64,000 nucleotides of DNA from Ectocarpus siliculosus (taxonomy: Eukaryota; Sar; Phaeophyceae; Ectocarpales; Ectocarpaceae). Position 1 is the first letter of the stretch, and the number at the start of each line of letters is the position of its first letter. The position numbers and the translations under genes were made by a program. This document shows positions 44,460 to 56,476 of the stretch, in pieces. Below the pieces are notes generated by a model. The model saw only the letters and a program-made list of their open reading frames with translations, made no database searches and was not told the origin of the DNA. The stretch is taken from assembly GCA_000310025.1 (NCBI GenBank), contig FN649744.1, forward strand, positions 361,940 through 425,939. The letters are read 5' to 3'.

Positions 44460-47400
44460 ATGAATAGCTCCGCCGGTGTTGGAGATCCCTCGCGGTGGCG
44501 TCGGGTACCGGCCCTCGCAGGCGTCTCCGTCGTAGCCACGGCCGGCGTTATCCTGGCGTGTCTCTCGGCGCCGACTATTAGTTCAAGACCGAGCGCTACC
44601 GTCATGGCTGCCGAGTCGGACATCTCAGGCGCTGCTTTGGGAGAGGAGGACAACGCCGCGCTGGTTGAGGCAGCCCACGAGCTCCGACGGAAGCTGGTTC
44701 CGCCGCACCAGAGCTTGTTCCGTGTGGTGTGCATCCTTGTCTACGAGGACTTCTCGGGCAGGCTGCATCGCATCACCGGCGAGTAGCTGTGCTGCTGCTG
44801 TATTGTGCCGCTGTAGAGTGCTGCTGTAGAGAGCTGTTGTGTAGTGAGTGTGCTGCTGTATTGTGCTGCTGCGTGCAATGAAAGAACGCGTGCTGCGGCG
44901 AGGCGCGGGTGTTCCGACGCACGCCATCAATGCGCGCTCTTGCTCGTGCTGTCTGTCTGTCTGTCTGTCTGTAGTGGTGCCCTCGACGATGTTTGGCACG
45001 ACCTCTGGTGTCATATGGCAAAATTCCATATAATTGTTGTGGATGCGGACTCCCTTTAGTGTGTGCCGCAGCGCCCTTTCGTGAAGCACGAAGCATGTTC
45101 TTGTTCGCTGTTCGCCCATACGGCCTATACCAAGGGGCGCTGTTACCGCACGAGACGTACGTGGTGTTTGTGCGACGGAGCGAAGTTTCGTAGCACCATC
45201 TGCTTTGGTGGCATTTGGCCGGCTTGCGACATCGAAGGCCCTGTTCGCGCGATAGTTTTTTCAGATAGACGCGCGCTAGCGTGCGAACTCGTCCGTCCCC
45301 CACCGGCAGGGCCAAGTTTCGTCCATGCCGACATTTCCACTTACCAGCCAGTCAGCCAGCCAGCCGCAACATCACCGTCAAAACACCGATGCATGGCACG
45401 GCCTACAGGAACGAACGCAGAGGCCAGTACCATCGGGAGTTCCATCTGCGCCGAGCGTGCGGCCATGTGCAAGCTTCGCGAGGAGAGCAACTGCAAACGC
45501 GTGACGAAGGTTGTCGTCGTTACGGACCACCAACACCCTTTGGCGCCCGGTACGTAGGTGGAGCGCTGCTGTGACTCCCCTCCCGTCCCATCCTTTGTCG
45601 TGTCCCGCGGCTAGCACTCATCTATCGGTGGGATGGGTCTTTCTTTTGCTTGAAGCAGGCAATCCTCTTCAAATCGCGGCCCTGCCGACACTTCATATCA
45701 CGTGTTGTACACACGGCGGTGGTCAGACTTTGGACAAAACAGCCTTTCGCAACTCACGTTTAGGTGTAAATAGTAGGCCGGCCGCTCGTTTCAAGTCGCG
45801 GCCCTAGGGTCGTTCAGGCGGCGCGATACACACAGCGGCGGTCTCCACGTGGGTTTGTGTTTTTTGTGTGTATGTGTCTGCCGAGATTCGAAGTTTTGCA
45901 TCAGTCTTACCGCCCGCATCGCTTCTTGTGGGCCACCAGGAAAACAATTTCTCAATGTTTGTGTGCCACGCTGACAAGAGAGAGAGAAATAAAATTTCTT
46001 GCGTTCCAACCCCTCGCACAGACACCCTCGAACGATTCCGTTTCGTTCTTTTCTGCGTGACGCAAGGCGTGTTGTGCAGGGAGTTCCTCTCTGCCCACCT
46101 CTGTCCGTCCACTCCGGTCATCATGTCCGGCTCCGGCGAAGCCATTGTCCCGGGCGGGCTGCTGTACGAGGAGCCAAACCTCAAGCCTTCGCCGGATTCG
46201 GCTAAGAATGGCGGGGGTGCTACCGGCTCAGGAGCGCTCGTTGCTGGGGAGGCGGCGGTAGATACCTGCGGCTGCGAGGCAGCACCACCAGCTGGCGACG
46301 GGAGACACGCAGGGGCAGCGACACCGGCTGCGGCAAGTCCTTCTCCTTCCTCTTCGTGCGATACACGCATCTTAGCGGCGAGTGCCGGGAAGGGCGAGGG
46401 AGAAGGGCGAGTCCAGTCAGGAGGAAACGAGGGAGCTGCGCCTGCGCCGGTGGATGTGTCCACCGTCGGACAACTGTACCCGTGGAAGAACATGTACGGG
46501 GTCACGGAGAGAGGAGAGCAGCTTAAGCTTGGCTTCCTGGCGCAGCAGGTGATGCCCGAACCGTTCCGACTGAAGTCGTGGGTTTCGAGTTTCGGTGGTG
46601 GCTTCACCTGCAAAGCGCGGAATAGGTACCCCGATGGTTCAGGGTTGCCACCTTTTGGTCTGGCGTCTTTGTCATTGCCTCTAGTACCTTCGGGCTTGCG
46701 TCTTTCTCAGGGCATCTGATTTCCAGGGAATGGCATACCATGGTAGGACGGCACCAAAGCAGCTTAATACTGCTGGGATGTGACCCTGGCACATCTTGGA
46801 GCTGCGGTAGAAAAAACGAAGGTAAGATAAATGTTATGGCAACGTTGTTCTTGTCTTGGGTCTTGTGTGCATGCTGGACCTTCGAAGACGTGTCACATGC
46901 TGTCTTGACCTTTTGTGTGTGTGTGACACGTGGACGTGCTTTCATCAGGTTTTGGGTCGCGTTCGACATCTCCTCCAGGCCCTGAACCCAACACAATCAC
47001 GCACGGTGGCGGTTTTTCGTCTTTGCTTGCTTTGTTAGGATCCGGCTGGTTGCAACTCTAGCTTATCGCTATCTCAATCTCTTTGCCCTGGTATTCACCG
47101 TACGGTTTTTGTGCGCGCCAATGCGGCGTATGTAAAACAGAAAGCGGAAGAGTTGTCGGATCCGAACCTGGCAGAGCGAGTAGGGCTAGAGAGCGGTGTC
47201 GTGGAAGCCTACGACGCCGCGTGGAGAGCAACTGCCGGAGACGACAAAGACGATATTCATCCCATAAGGTACAGTACCTCCGTAAATGAGTACGTCGCTG
47301 CCTTGCCGTGCGACGTTGTGTGTTGTGTTGTAACATGTTCGTGTTCCACTGCCGAGTTTTTTGTCGCATCATGCCTCTGTGACACATGTCGATTGAGTAT

Positions 47401-49313
47401 GCGGGAACAACCTCACGTTCACCGTCTCGTATGTACACGCGGAGGAATTGTTTTCATGCCCAAGAGAATAGCATTGCGCGACAGGAGAGATCCTTTTTGG
47501 GCGTCAATAGTTTCGTTGGCCCTCCCGTTAAGAACGCTCCGCTTAGAACCTAACTGGTTTCACCCGCGTCTACTCTTGCGTGTAGCGATCCAGTTCAACC
47601 ATGTCCACGGCTGAACAGCTTTTTAGCGAAGTATGTCAAGGGTTTCATCCCTCTAGTTCAACCATGCCCACGGCGGAACTGGTTTTTAGTGATCTGTGTC
47701 AAGGCTTTCATCCCTCTACATGTAGTTCAACCATGTCCACGGCTGAACAGCTTTTTGTGAACTGCGTCAAGGCTTTCATCCCTCTATCGTGTCCCGGCGC
47801 CTTCCCTCATATTGTAGGTACGCGGCGGTGGCCCTGTTCTCTGATGGGGAAGCTGAGATAACTCACCAGGTGGGTGTGTTCGATCGCTCTTGATCATCGC
47901 AAAAGCGTTGAAACTCTGTCGCAAGTGCCCCGCGTCCGGGGGCTGTATGTAGCGATGATAGTCCAGCATGCACTGCCGTTGCCGTCCTCGGTTCCTGTCT
48001 TTTACGTTCGAGTCACAGACGTGGTTGTAGGCAATGGCGTGTTCGTGAAAAAAGTTGATTGTACGTGCAGGAGAAATGAGGAGAGTCGTACGCAAGGTGG
48101 CAATCGCGCGGCATGGTTTCTGAGAGGTGTGCTTGTCAGCCGAGGCTTGAGAGTACGATACTGTAGTATCAGCGAAGCCGACTTCGTGCGCCCACTCACA
48201 ACGTTTGAGCGCTGGAAATGGTAGAGAGGAACTTCCTGCTGGTCTTCTTGGGTGAATCATGATTGGTCAATCACCTCTGCCTGGAGAGCGGCGTTATCCA
48301 CGTCCGCTACCGCATATGTCTCTTGCTTATGTGGCTGTCGTTTCTGCCCCCCCGTCCAGCCTTGGACTCACGAAATCACTTCTTGACGGCGGACCGTTTG
48401 TTTTTGCGAACGATCGCTTGTGTTCTCTTCGGCGTGCGATACTTGTACGTACATGTACGTGTTTTCCCTCTGCAGCTGAAGGCCTTCGAGTACGGCGCAT
48501 CTCTAGACCCGGTGACTCTTCTCGCTCCCGCGATGATGAGGCGTGCCAAGGATGGGATACGGTAAGTAACGTGTACCCAAGTGACTTTTTTCACGTCACG
48601 TAGTATCCACGCCATGGCGCCTTGTACGCTTGCTACGCGGGTACGGAGTTCATAGATTGCACAGCCCCATTCCGACAACAGCTGTTGGTTGATTGCGGCC
48701 GGCGCTGCTCAAGCAGCGATTGTGCGTTGCCTTGGATTTATCGCCGACGCAGGGCAGAGTCAAATCTCGTGATCGCGGGAAAGTGTACCGCCACCTCCTA
48801 TCCGATAGGAGTGGCGTGAGGGTTAGGGGCACCAGAAGCCTATGCGAGCCAGCACTTGTGCACTCTGCTACTTTACGCATGTTCTTTCTCGAACAATCCA
48901 GAGGCAAGGTCGATCGCACCATCGTCGGGCCAGGTCAACTGCCACCGTAACTATTAATATTTTTTCGCCCACCGCTCTCAGGACTTCTTGGGTGCTTTTG
49001 GTTGACCAATTCGGCAACTTGCATGCGCCATTCGCCCAAGCCCGGACGTTTCTTTCTGAGCATGGGTTCGGAGAGACGAAAGTCGCCATCCACGAGGCAG
49101 GCGGCGGCGTGGTTGTGATCAAGGCCAAAGGTAAGCGCCTCGCATGCCTTGGCCTTCGTATGCATACAGACACCTCTTGATAAGTTTGACGCGACAAGGA
49201 ACGAATTAAAGTGCTGGCAAACACTTGCAGTCGCCGGACTGCTGTTGTTGCTTTTCACTGCTGTGCGGCCGAAGCAAGTGCGTTTGCCAACCCGTATGTC
49301 ACAGAGGGATTAG
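44460..49313 (+). CDS. Two-domain cytidine-deaminase-like protein
   Basis: Eight plus-strand exons join in frame to 531 aa: 44460-44778, 45409-45549, 46067-46625, 47062-47268, 47818-47869, 48476-48561, 48982-49130 and 49231-49313. The frame is also open upstream, to an ATG at 44301. Residues 17-37 are hydrophobic (VPALAGVSVVATAGVILAC), a possible signal or anchor. The first deaminase domain has GTNAEAS and SICAERAA (zinc Cys120, catalytic Glu122), then APGVLCREFL, where the usual P-C-x-x-C has Gly for the first Cys. Only Cys157 remains. A ~70-residue low-complexity insert follows. The second domain (HPIRYAAVALFSDG, LKAFEYGASLDPVTLL, WVLLVDQFGNLHAPFAQAR) lacks C-A-E and should be catalytically dead, as in the C-terminal half of E. 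coli Cda. Family activity is hydrolytic deamination of cytidine to uridine; activity of this protein is uncertain. Intron 1 appears to be GC-AG. Confidence 0.82.
44949..44972. repeat. (TGTC)n microsatellite
   Basis: About six CTGT units in intron 1 of the deaminase gene. A CTGCTGTA-rich stretch lies just upstream (about 44787-44877). Confidence 0.9.
47592..47786. repeat. Three-copy ~64 bp tandem repeat in deaminase intron 4
   Basis: Three units each begin AGTTCAACCATG.CCACGGC and end TCAAGG.TTTCATCCCTCT, with about 85-90% identity by eye. The block lies just upstream of the intron's 3' splice site region. Confidence 0.9.
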
Positions 49314-52055
49314 TTGCACTTTTTTTCTGGCATTCCGCACGACGATCAATCGTGTTTCGAGACCGGAAAGTGTCTCCGGTTGCCCTCCTGATCAAACACC
49401 TCCCGCCCCCCCCTCCGCGAACGTTAATCCGAAACACTTGACCGCCTTTTTCTTCTTTCGCTCATCATACCGTGAAAGAGCTGGTACCAGGGGTGACGAC
49501 AGCGAGATGAGCTTTGGCGAAGAATTTACGTTTTGCTTCTTCTAGTACAATCTAGCGGCGTGACAACACGAAGACGTGTGGCACCGCGCCTTCCGGATCT
49601 GTCTGCTGTGTCAATGGCAAATGTGTGTGCGCGTGCGTGTGTTTGTCACTCCTCCAATCGTTCGAGGGAGGGAGGATCTTGCCCAGTGGTTACCTTCGTG
49701 TCAGATGAAGTTGTCTGGACACATACCATTTCTGTTCTCAACCGGGCGTTTAGTACCACCCAAGGCCGGAAACCTATCTTGGGCCAGGTAAAACCCGGCT
49801 GATTTTGAGTGGGGGAAAGCGTTCAGAGAAGGATCCATATTCGAAGGAACGCGAGAATGATCTACCTGCCTTGGTTCCCCAAGACAAGGTTCTCGATTTC
49901 GCGAGTTCAATGTGACCTTTGCCTTAAAGTTAAAACGATAATCAATCCAAAGAGAGGCGTTTTGGGGTGGAGGCCTCGCCATTCAGTGTGGGAAATGGTG
50001 ATGAGGACTCTGTACCATTATATAAATGACCTAATTTTACTGACGCCACTGCTGGTGCACCTGGACAATCAGACGCTACATTCGAGTAGGTAGGCCGTCT
50101 CGGCCGTTTCGATGCCAAGCTACGCTTCTGCCGTTGCTCTGTGGGCCTGTGCCGAAGCCCTCCCTAGCCTCCCCTACTACCACTCTTCCCCACTCGACCT
50201 CTTCTTGGTGGAACAATGCCGCCAACCGATCGTTGCCTGCCCCTTGTTCGGATCCCCGCGGTTGTCTACAGCAACGGCGGCAGCGGTACCGTAGACACTA
50301 TCGCCCCCCAATGAGGACATCGCGGGCATACGAATCATGACCAAGGAGAAATAGAGCTATCTATCGTTTCGCATGTCGGACGAAAGAGCGCAACGGACAC
50401 GGCGTGTGTTCAACGGGGAGAACCACAACAACACAATGAGTCGGCGCCAGCCGCGTTCCCCATTACTGGCATTCTTCTTACTGCTGCTGTTGTTTGTTGT
50501 CTTCAGAAAACAAGCGTGCTCGGCGCCATGTTTCCCCCAAGCTGGAGCTATTCCTGGACACAATCCCATCATGCTCCAGCAACTGGTATTATTATTGATT
50601 GAATCGTTGGCGAACTTTGTACATACATGTATAGAAGGGTCGGTACATGGTTGCTGCCTGCGATTGGTCGATTTTCTCGAGACGGTGTGTTGGTTCCAAG
50701 AACGCCAAGAAGCGCACTTTCGGTTACAATGGACATCTCCGACAGTATAGTACAACAAGGAGTCGATGGCTGGTCGATCCAACGGAAACAGAAGATCCTC
50801 AGAAGATCCACAGAAGGATCTTCCCAAAAGCCACGAGTCATCCATCTTCCTCACCCAAATGTTGTTGTGCTGGATCTTTTTAGCGGGAAACCTCATGCCT
50901 TCCCCATTCCTCCGGTTCTGCGCTTTATTTAGCTCCCTCACGTCCTTTCCCCGTATTTGCCACACAACACCACACCACATTATGTATGTAGACGAATCTC
51001 TCTTGCACTTGCTGGTACCTGTTAGGTCCAAGCTTGCAGCATCCAAGGATTGCAACGCATGTATGCATACAATAATGTGATTGTGTGTGTGCTGTGGACT
51101 GCCATTGCTGTCTGATCGTAGATGGATGAGGACAAGACCGAGCGTGATGACTGAATATGCCCGCAAGACCAGATGCATTTACACATACACATACATACAT
51201 CACAGCTCATAAAAGCACGTCTGCATCACAACTCCCAGCTCCCAGCCATGCGGTAGGGAGCGGATATGACACAGGGGCTACGTTGGATCCGCCCCCGGTT
51301 TCTACCGCCTCCAGAACCTGCTGGTACTCCATTTTTTTTTCTGCAGCTCTCCTTGAGGTCGCGCCCGAGAGTGATGATCAGCCGGCACAGGCACGACAGT
51401 GAGCAGGGATATGGGTGCGTGGCCATGGAGAAGACGATGAAGCATGCGAGCAATTCGGAGGAAGGTGGGAGAGTCGATGCAGGTGTGCGTGTGCTATTTG
51501 GAAATTTGAATTGCTTTACTGCGTCTGGAAGTTATGGGACTTGTGACGGGTGCCCTTTGTCTCCCTTTTCTCTACACACTGAAACGAACAAGTAGTTTTG
51601 CGACTGAACGAATGTTGAGATTCCTTGGAAGCATGTACCATGGTATTGTAGAAAAGACACCTTGGGATACACGTGCTGTGATGAGACCACGTTTGTTCAA
51701 ATTGTGCTATTTGGTTGCTCATCTGAGTTCGCAAGTTGAAGTATTTTCAACGCAAATGTCTCCTGTCTGATGGACCAAACACCAAGCGTACCCTCTTCTC
51801 CGTGACCATTCGCGCAATTAGCTGCTGGAACGGCCGTGTGGCAGCCGTTGGTTTTCCATAGGGTTTTGCCGTCTGCGGAGCCATTGATAGAAAAATCGAA
51901 AGTCGAAAAGTAGTAGAAATGCCTGGACGCCCGTTTGTGGGACACCCAACGCCAGAGACGGGTACATACGCATACAAGGGTACATGCCCATAGCAACAGG
52001 GGAACCCTGAACGTGTTCACCAAGGCTGCTTCCTTCCTTGAATTTTGGTTTCCAG
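49314..52055. other. Region between deaminase gene and membrane-protein exons
   Basis: It probably holds the deaminase 3' UTR and the 5' exons of the next gene, which I could not place. Around 50445-50503 a pyrimidine-rich run ends in GTCTTCAG, a good 3' splice site. A possible exon from 50504 ends near 50587 before GTATTA, but its frame is ambiguous. Other open frames (49809-50093, 51266-51595) have no recognised domain. Confidence 0.35.
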
Positions 52056-55000
52056 ATCCCAAACAGACAAACAAATCACTCCCCACGGACGCTGCTTGTG
52101 CCCTACAGGGCTGCATGCCTGCACCCTATTTTGACACCAACGGCCGGCGCTATAACGGGTGCAGGCGTCTCTGATCTACTGCTGTCACCGTTTCTTGGCA
52201 TCAACCCGTTACCGGTTTCTGCTCGTCTGGTGCACCATTCGAGCAAATTTTTTTGCCGACGGGCTTTCTTGCAGCATTCCATACGCCACCCCCGGTCAAC
52301 CATGGCTGGCAGAATTATACCGTCCACTCGGACCCACCAAGATCACTTTCTCTGTGGACCGCAACATCCCCCCGTCCGTAGGGCCAAGGATACGGTACCC
52401 AGCGACTCTAACTCTGCCCTGCAAGCACGTGCGCGTCGATGGATCTGGCGAAGCACGGCGGTTCCACGCTGGTGTCTACACGAGTGCCTTCTCTCAACAG
52501 TTCAATCCGTGAGACCCAAGCCTTCCGCGCGCCGCCCCTCGCCACCCCCCGTTACCGTCAGCGTCGGCAGACATCAGCGCGTTCGAGCTCCATCTGCAGC
52601 AGCTGTACCTCTACTACAAGGCGAGGCGAAGGCGAGGGCAGGGTGAGCCGTCATCTGTGTGACCACGTCCTTTGCCAGCTATGTACAGCAGTCAACCCCC
52701 CATGAGGAAGGAAGTTCAGCAGTATTTAGGAGCAACCATCTACTGGTGTATAATAGCCTGTACCGGTAGGACAAAGGTTGCCAGCAAGCCTCATCCCGAT
52801 TGCGTTATCTCAGAGGAGGGAGGAGTAGGAGGCACACGTCTGCGATCATTCGGTTGGACGGTGGGGCGAAAATAGATGTACAGCAGTACATCACCGCATT
52901 TTGCCGCTATTCTATGTTAAGGGGAAGTCGTGAGACGCTGGTGCCGTCGTTGTTGGTGTTACGACTCCGTCCCATGCAGGTGTGGATCTGTAGACCCTGA
53001 CAGCTTCGACGAAAACACGCGTGTTTCTGGCTGTACCGTACCGTGTCAATGCAGACACCGCCACGGTCCTACTGTACTGTAAAATTTAAGAGCGGGCGGC
53101 CCCCTGATAGTACACCAACCGTGGTGTTGGCAGACTGGGGCGATCGTTCGCGTTGCCGCTCGATAAGTTTTCTTTCCAGGAGCTACATGTACATGACGGA
53201 AAAAGCTCGCACAATGTGTGTATTTTTGACAAGACCCCAAGTTACGATTTACTAATGCATATGTTGGTCGTCGTTCTTCAAGTTACCGTTCGCTCGGTCC
53301 CACCTTGCTGACTGACCAAAATCTTCCCTCACCCCTGACGCTTGCACTCGCTTGTTGCACCGCCCCCTCTCCGAATATGTGCACACATAGCCGTGCTAGT
53401 TGTGTCTTCAGCCTGGGCCTGCTACAACGTTAGCGTCTGGGTCAGGGGCTGGATGGAATCGGTGAGATCTTGGCACGGCCAACACTTAACGCGAGTAGTG
53501 TGGTCCGGTACGACAACATACGGTTTTGGTGGTACTGAACCGATTGGCTCTACAATCACGATGTTGCTCGAAATTTGAAACGGCATTCTCAGAAAAGGAA
53601 GGGATTGTCAAGTGCTTCGGTAGCGATTCAGCGAAGGAGTGGTTTGACGCCAGTTTATAACTCCACTTCCCGCCCAATGGCGTATTTTCTGCTTCCAACG
53701 GTTACGTTTGTCTAAGGTGCATCTGTTTCGCCGAGAGAGTTGAGTGGAGAGATAAACCTCAAGCTGCTGTGAGTGTCTGATAGAAGTACGAAACACCGCT
53801 CTGTCTCTCTCTCTCGCTCCTGGGACAAGAAGTCACGAAGGGTGACGCGTAGTAGCTGACGCAGCGGGCGGGCATCTTCTCGAAAGAGTAACAAGTGCTA
53901 GACGTTCTTTCTCCCACCCCAGGAGGCCCCGTTGAGAGAGAGACACGCCGCCCGCCCCTGGAGAAGAAGTAGAAAGCGACACTCAGGGCGCGGTATCTAA
54001 TTCGGTTCCTTTCGTGTTCTTTTTCTGGCTGCCGCTTACGTGTTCTCCTTCCCCTGTGTTCGACCAGCCTGTATCTCTTGCTATCGGTGTTTTGGGTGGT
54101 CCATTTACAAGTGTTTTCTCGAAAGCAACGTACCGTATCTTACATTTCCCCGTTTACGTAGAAGCAAGCCACGGGGACCCGGGCTGAACGTTTTTCCCGA
54201 TCCGCCGCCCCCCCCCCGTACAGGGCGGTCACTCGTGGTTTCTGCTGGTGAACACCGTGGGCAGCGTCTTCCTAGTGAGTGCTTGCTTGAAGTCCACTTA
54301 TCGAGACAGCCAGCTCTACGTGCCGCACAGGTGAGCTGTTCTGCTCGTCCAGGAGCACGTCTGCTATTATGCCACCCGTTACAGCCGCCTTGCGTACAAG
54401 AGCATGCTTGATGAGTGCTGGTGCACACCGATTTACTCCGGGACCCGCGGGGACCTCGGGCGTGTTTTTGTGTAGTGTACGGAGAGGTAGTATTTTCCCG
54501 AATTCTGTGACTTCTTTGTTTAGCGTGACAGGGTTTCGGCCGGCTATGAAAGTGGAGAAATAATTCATGGTCCCGTTTCCGCTCTTCGCTATCGCAGATG
54601 TGTTGTTGCCTTCAGTCCCGGCACGTGTTTCGTCTTCGTCTTGATCCGATCTGTGCTGCTTTAAAATGTCGATGCTTTTGATTTGTTTCAAGTTTCGGAA
54701 CGCGTTCTGGTTGCGACAACCAGAGTGATTGCTGCATTTGCTACCAATATTGCTTTTCAGTTTCAGGCCCAAATCGACGAGGACATATTGATAAACGTGC
54801 TGCACATAGTTTCCCGGAGTCTGTTGTACGTGAGTTCCGCAAAGCGACAACGAAAACATGTTGTGCCCTCATGGCCACCTCCCACCCTTGCCTTGGTGAC
54901 GGAGACCTTAACCTCTGTCGGGAATTCGGGGCTTTGGTAGATAACGCAAGTTGTTCACGTGAATATGTGCAGGAGCCAGACATCGTTGCTTCCCCCCGTC

Positions 55001-55338
55001 AGGGTTCAACCGATCTAGTCATCACCGGGCGCCAAATGGTGGCATCATGGAACCGTTGCGGTTCCAAAAGGGCTCATCAGCTGCTAAATGCACAATTGTA
55101 ATCGTGTGGGGCTCCTCTCTTGACCCTGTTCCAACAACGCATTGTCGTCTGGTTGTCTGCGCCCAACAGGTACGAGGAGAGCTCGAACGGCATTCTAAGT
55201 TTGCTGGGGTTGTGCTTCGCCGGAGGAAAGGAGCGCTCGCTCCGAAGGCGGACCGTGCCTCCGCCAACCAAAGCGAGGGGTGGGGGCAGCGGGGACAACA
55301 ACCGGGATGATTCGGGCAGAGGGAGAAGAAATCGGTGA
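52056..55338 (+). CDS. Unrecognised protein with two membrane segments, 3' part
   Basis: Six exons join in frame: 52056-52158, 52275-52508, 52578-52642, 53391-53461, 54224-54330 and 55170-55338 (TGA). Phases match at all five joins and all introns are GT-AG, which is the main support. The order is: a lumenal-looking region (PAPYFDTNGRRYNG, PATPGQPW-like, ITFSVDRNIPPSVGPRIRYP, CKHVRVDG), a basic stretch (YYKARRRRGQ), hydrophobic segment 1 (AVLVVSSAWACYNVSVWV), segment 2 (WFLLVNTVGSVFLVSACL), then a basic Gly/Asp-rich cytosolic-looking tail ending RRNR. I do not recognise the family. The 5' exons are missing, so the N-terminus and any signal peptide are unknown. Intron 52509-52577 is only 69 bp and divisible by three; retaining it would introduce an in-frame TGA at 52510. 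Confidence 0.6.
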
Positions 55339-56246
55339 CAAGCGCGTGCGCTGCAGAGCTAGGCGTCCCCCCTCCTTTCCAAGCGCCTGGGCAGCGGCAT
55401 TCCTTCAACACAGCAGCCCGCCTTGCTTGTGCCTTGTGTTTGTGGGCTTGGGGTTGTTGTGTCGTTCTACGATCATGAGCGGTTCGCGGCTAGTGGCAGA
55501 GGGGGCTTCGCTGACACCCACGGAGAGCACGATGAGTTGGACGTTAGTTTGAAACAGCAGCGTCATAGTTCTCGGCGTGTTTGTGTGTGTGCTTTGCAAC
55601 ACGCACTCAGGCGGCAACATAATTCTGAAACTGCTGTGTTTTTTCTTTCTTGTTGGGGCTTAAATCACGGCCGGCGGTCATGGCGCCGTAGGTCGTTGAT
55701 TGCCGTGCGTGGTAGCTCTGTGCAGCGTTGCACACACCTTGGAGCTGGCTGGTAGTTTTAGTTTTGTTACCAGGATCGGTCCGTGCTGACCAGGACGTTG
55801 GCGTTGAATGCATTTGCGAAGAAGCATGCCTGTCTCAATATGTAAAGTGCCGTAATAGTGCGAGCCTTGGCTCACCCTCTAGACCGCGACGGGTCATAGC
55901 TCGATTGCTCCCCAAACACACAAAGTCAAACAGAGCTTTCCTAGCACGAATCGAGCGGTTTTCGTACCCTCTTGGTACTGCTGTAGTTGCAATCGGGGTT
56001 AAAAAGTCGATCTAGAGGTGTGTGATGACTTGGCAAGGTGGCTGCACTCTTCGATGATGTCGATGTTTGTACTCTGTCGATCAACCTTCTGCGACGACGT
56101 GAAGGGGGTTCGTCCAACACATTTAATTATTTGTCAAGCGCCACAGGACGGCGGAGGATAAATAAGCGCGGGGAGGGAGGGAGGAGGGGATATGGCATCA
56201 ACAAGGGCGGCGGCGGTCTACACACGAAAATCAGGTTCTACCAAGT

Positions 56247-56476
56247 ACAGAACGCGCCCGCACGCAAGAACCCAGGAGTTTAAGAAATTGAGCCGAAAAA
56301 ACAACTAAACAAAAATTAAGAACTTGAGTACCATGTGTGAGCTCGGTTTACTTTAGAACCCCTTACGCCAACTAAAAAAAACTTAAAGAGCGACCATCCG
56401 TAGGATGACCCTAGACCCTCGGAACTAAGAACTCCAGCCTTGGCCGAAACTATAATAGAGGCGGGCGCGTTCTGCA
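56247..56476. mobile_element. MITE family 2, copy 1
   Basis: About 230 bp with inverted ends ACAGAACGCGCCCGC (left) and the inverse of TGCAGAACGCGCCCGC (right). The interior (AAGAACTTGAGTACCATGTG, AGAACCCCTTACGCC, AGCCTTGGCCGAAACTATAA) matches the inverse of 61394-61640. Confidence 0.7.

Noticed and set aside
50434-50560. Apparent signal peptide (SPLLAFFLLLLLFVVF) at the start of an open frame
   Set aside because: The leucine-rich run is a pyrimidine-rich tract ending in TTCAG, better read as a 3' splice site than as coding.
52507-52515. In-frame TGA as a possible selenocysteine codon
   Set aside because: A GTGAGA donor overlaps it and a phase-matching acceptor follows at 52577; no selenoprotein family match.
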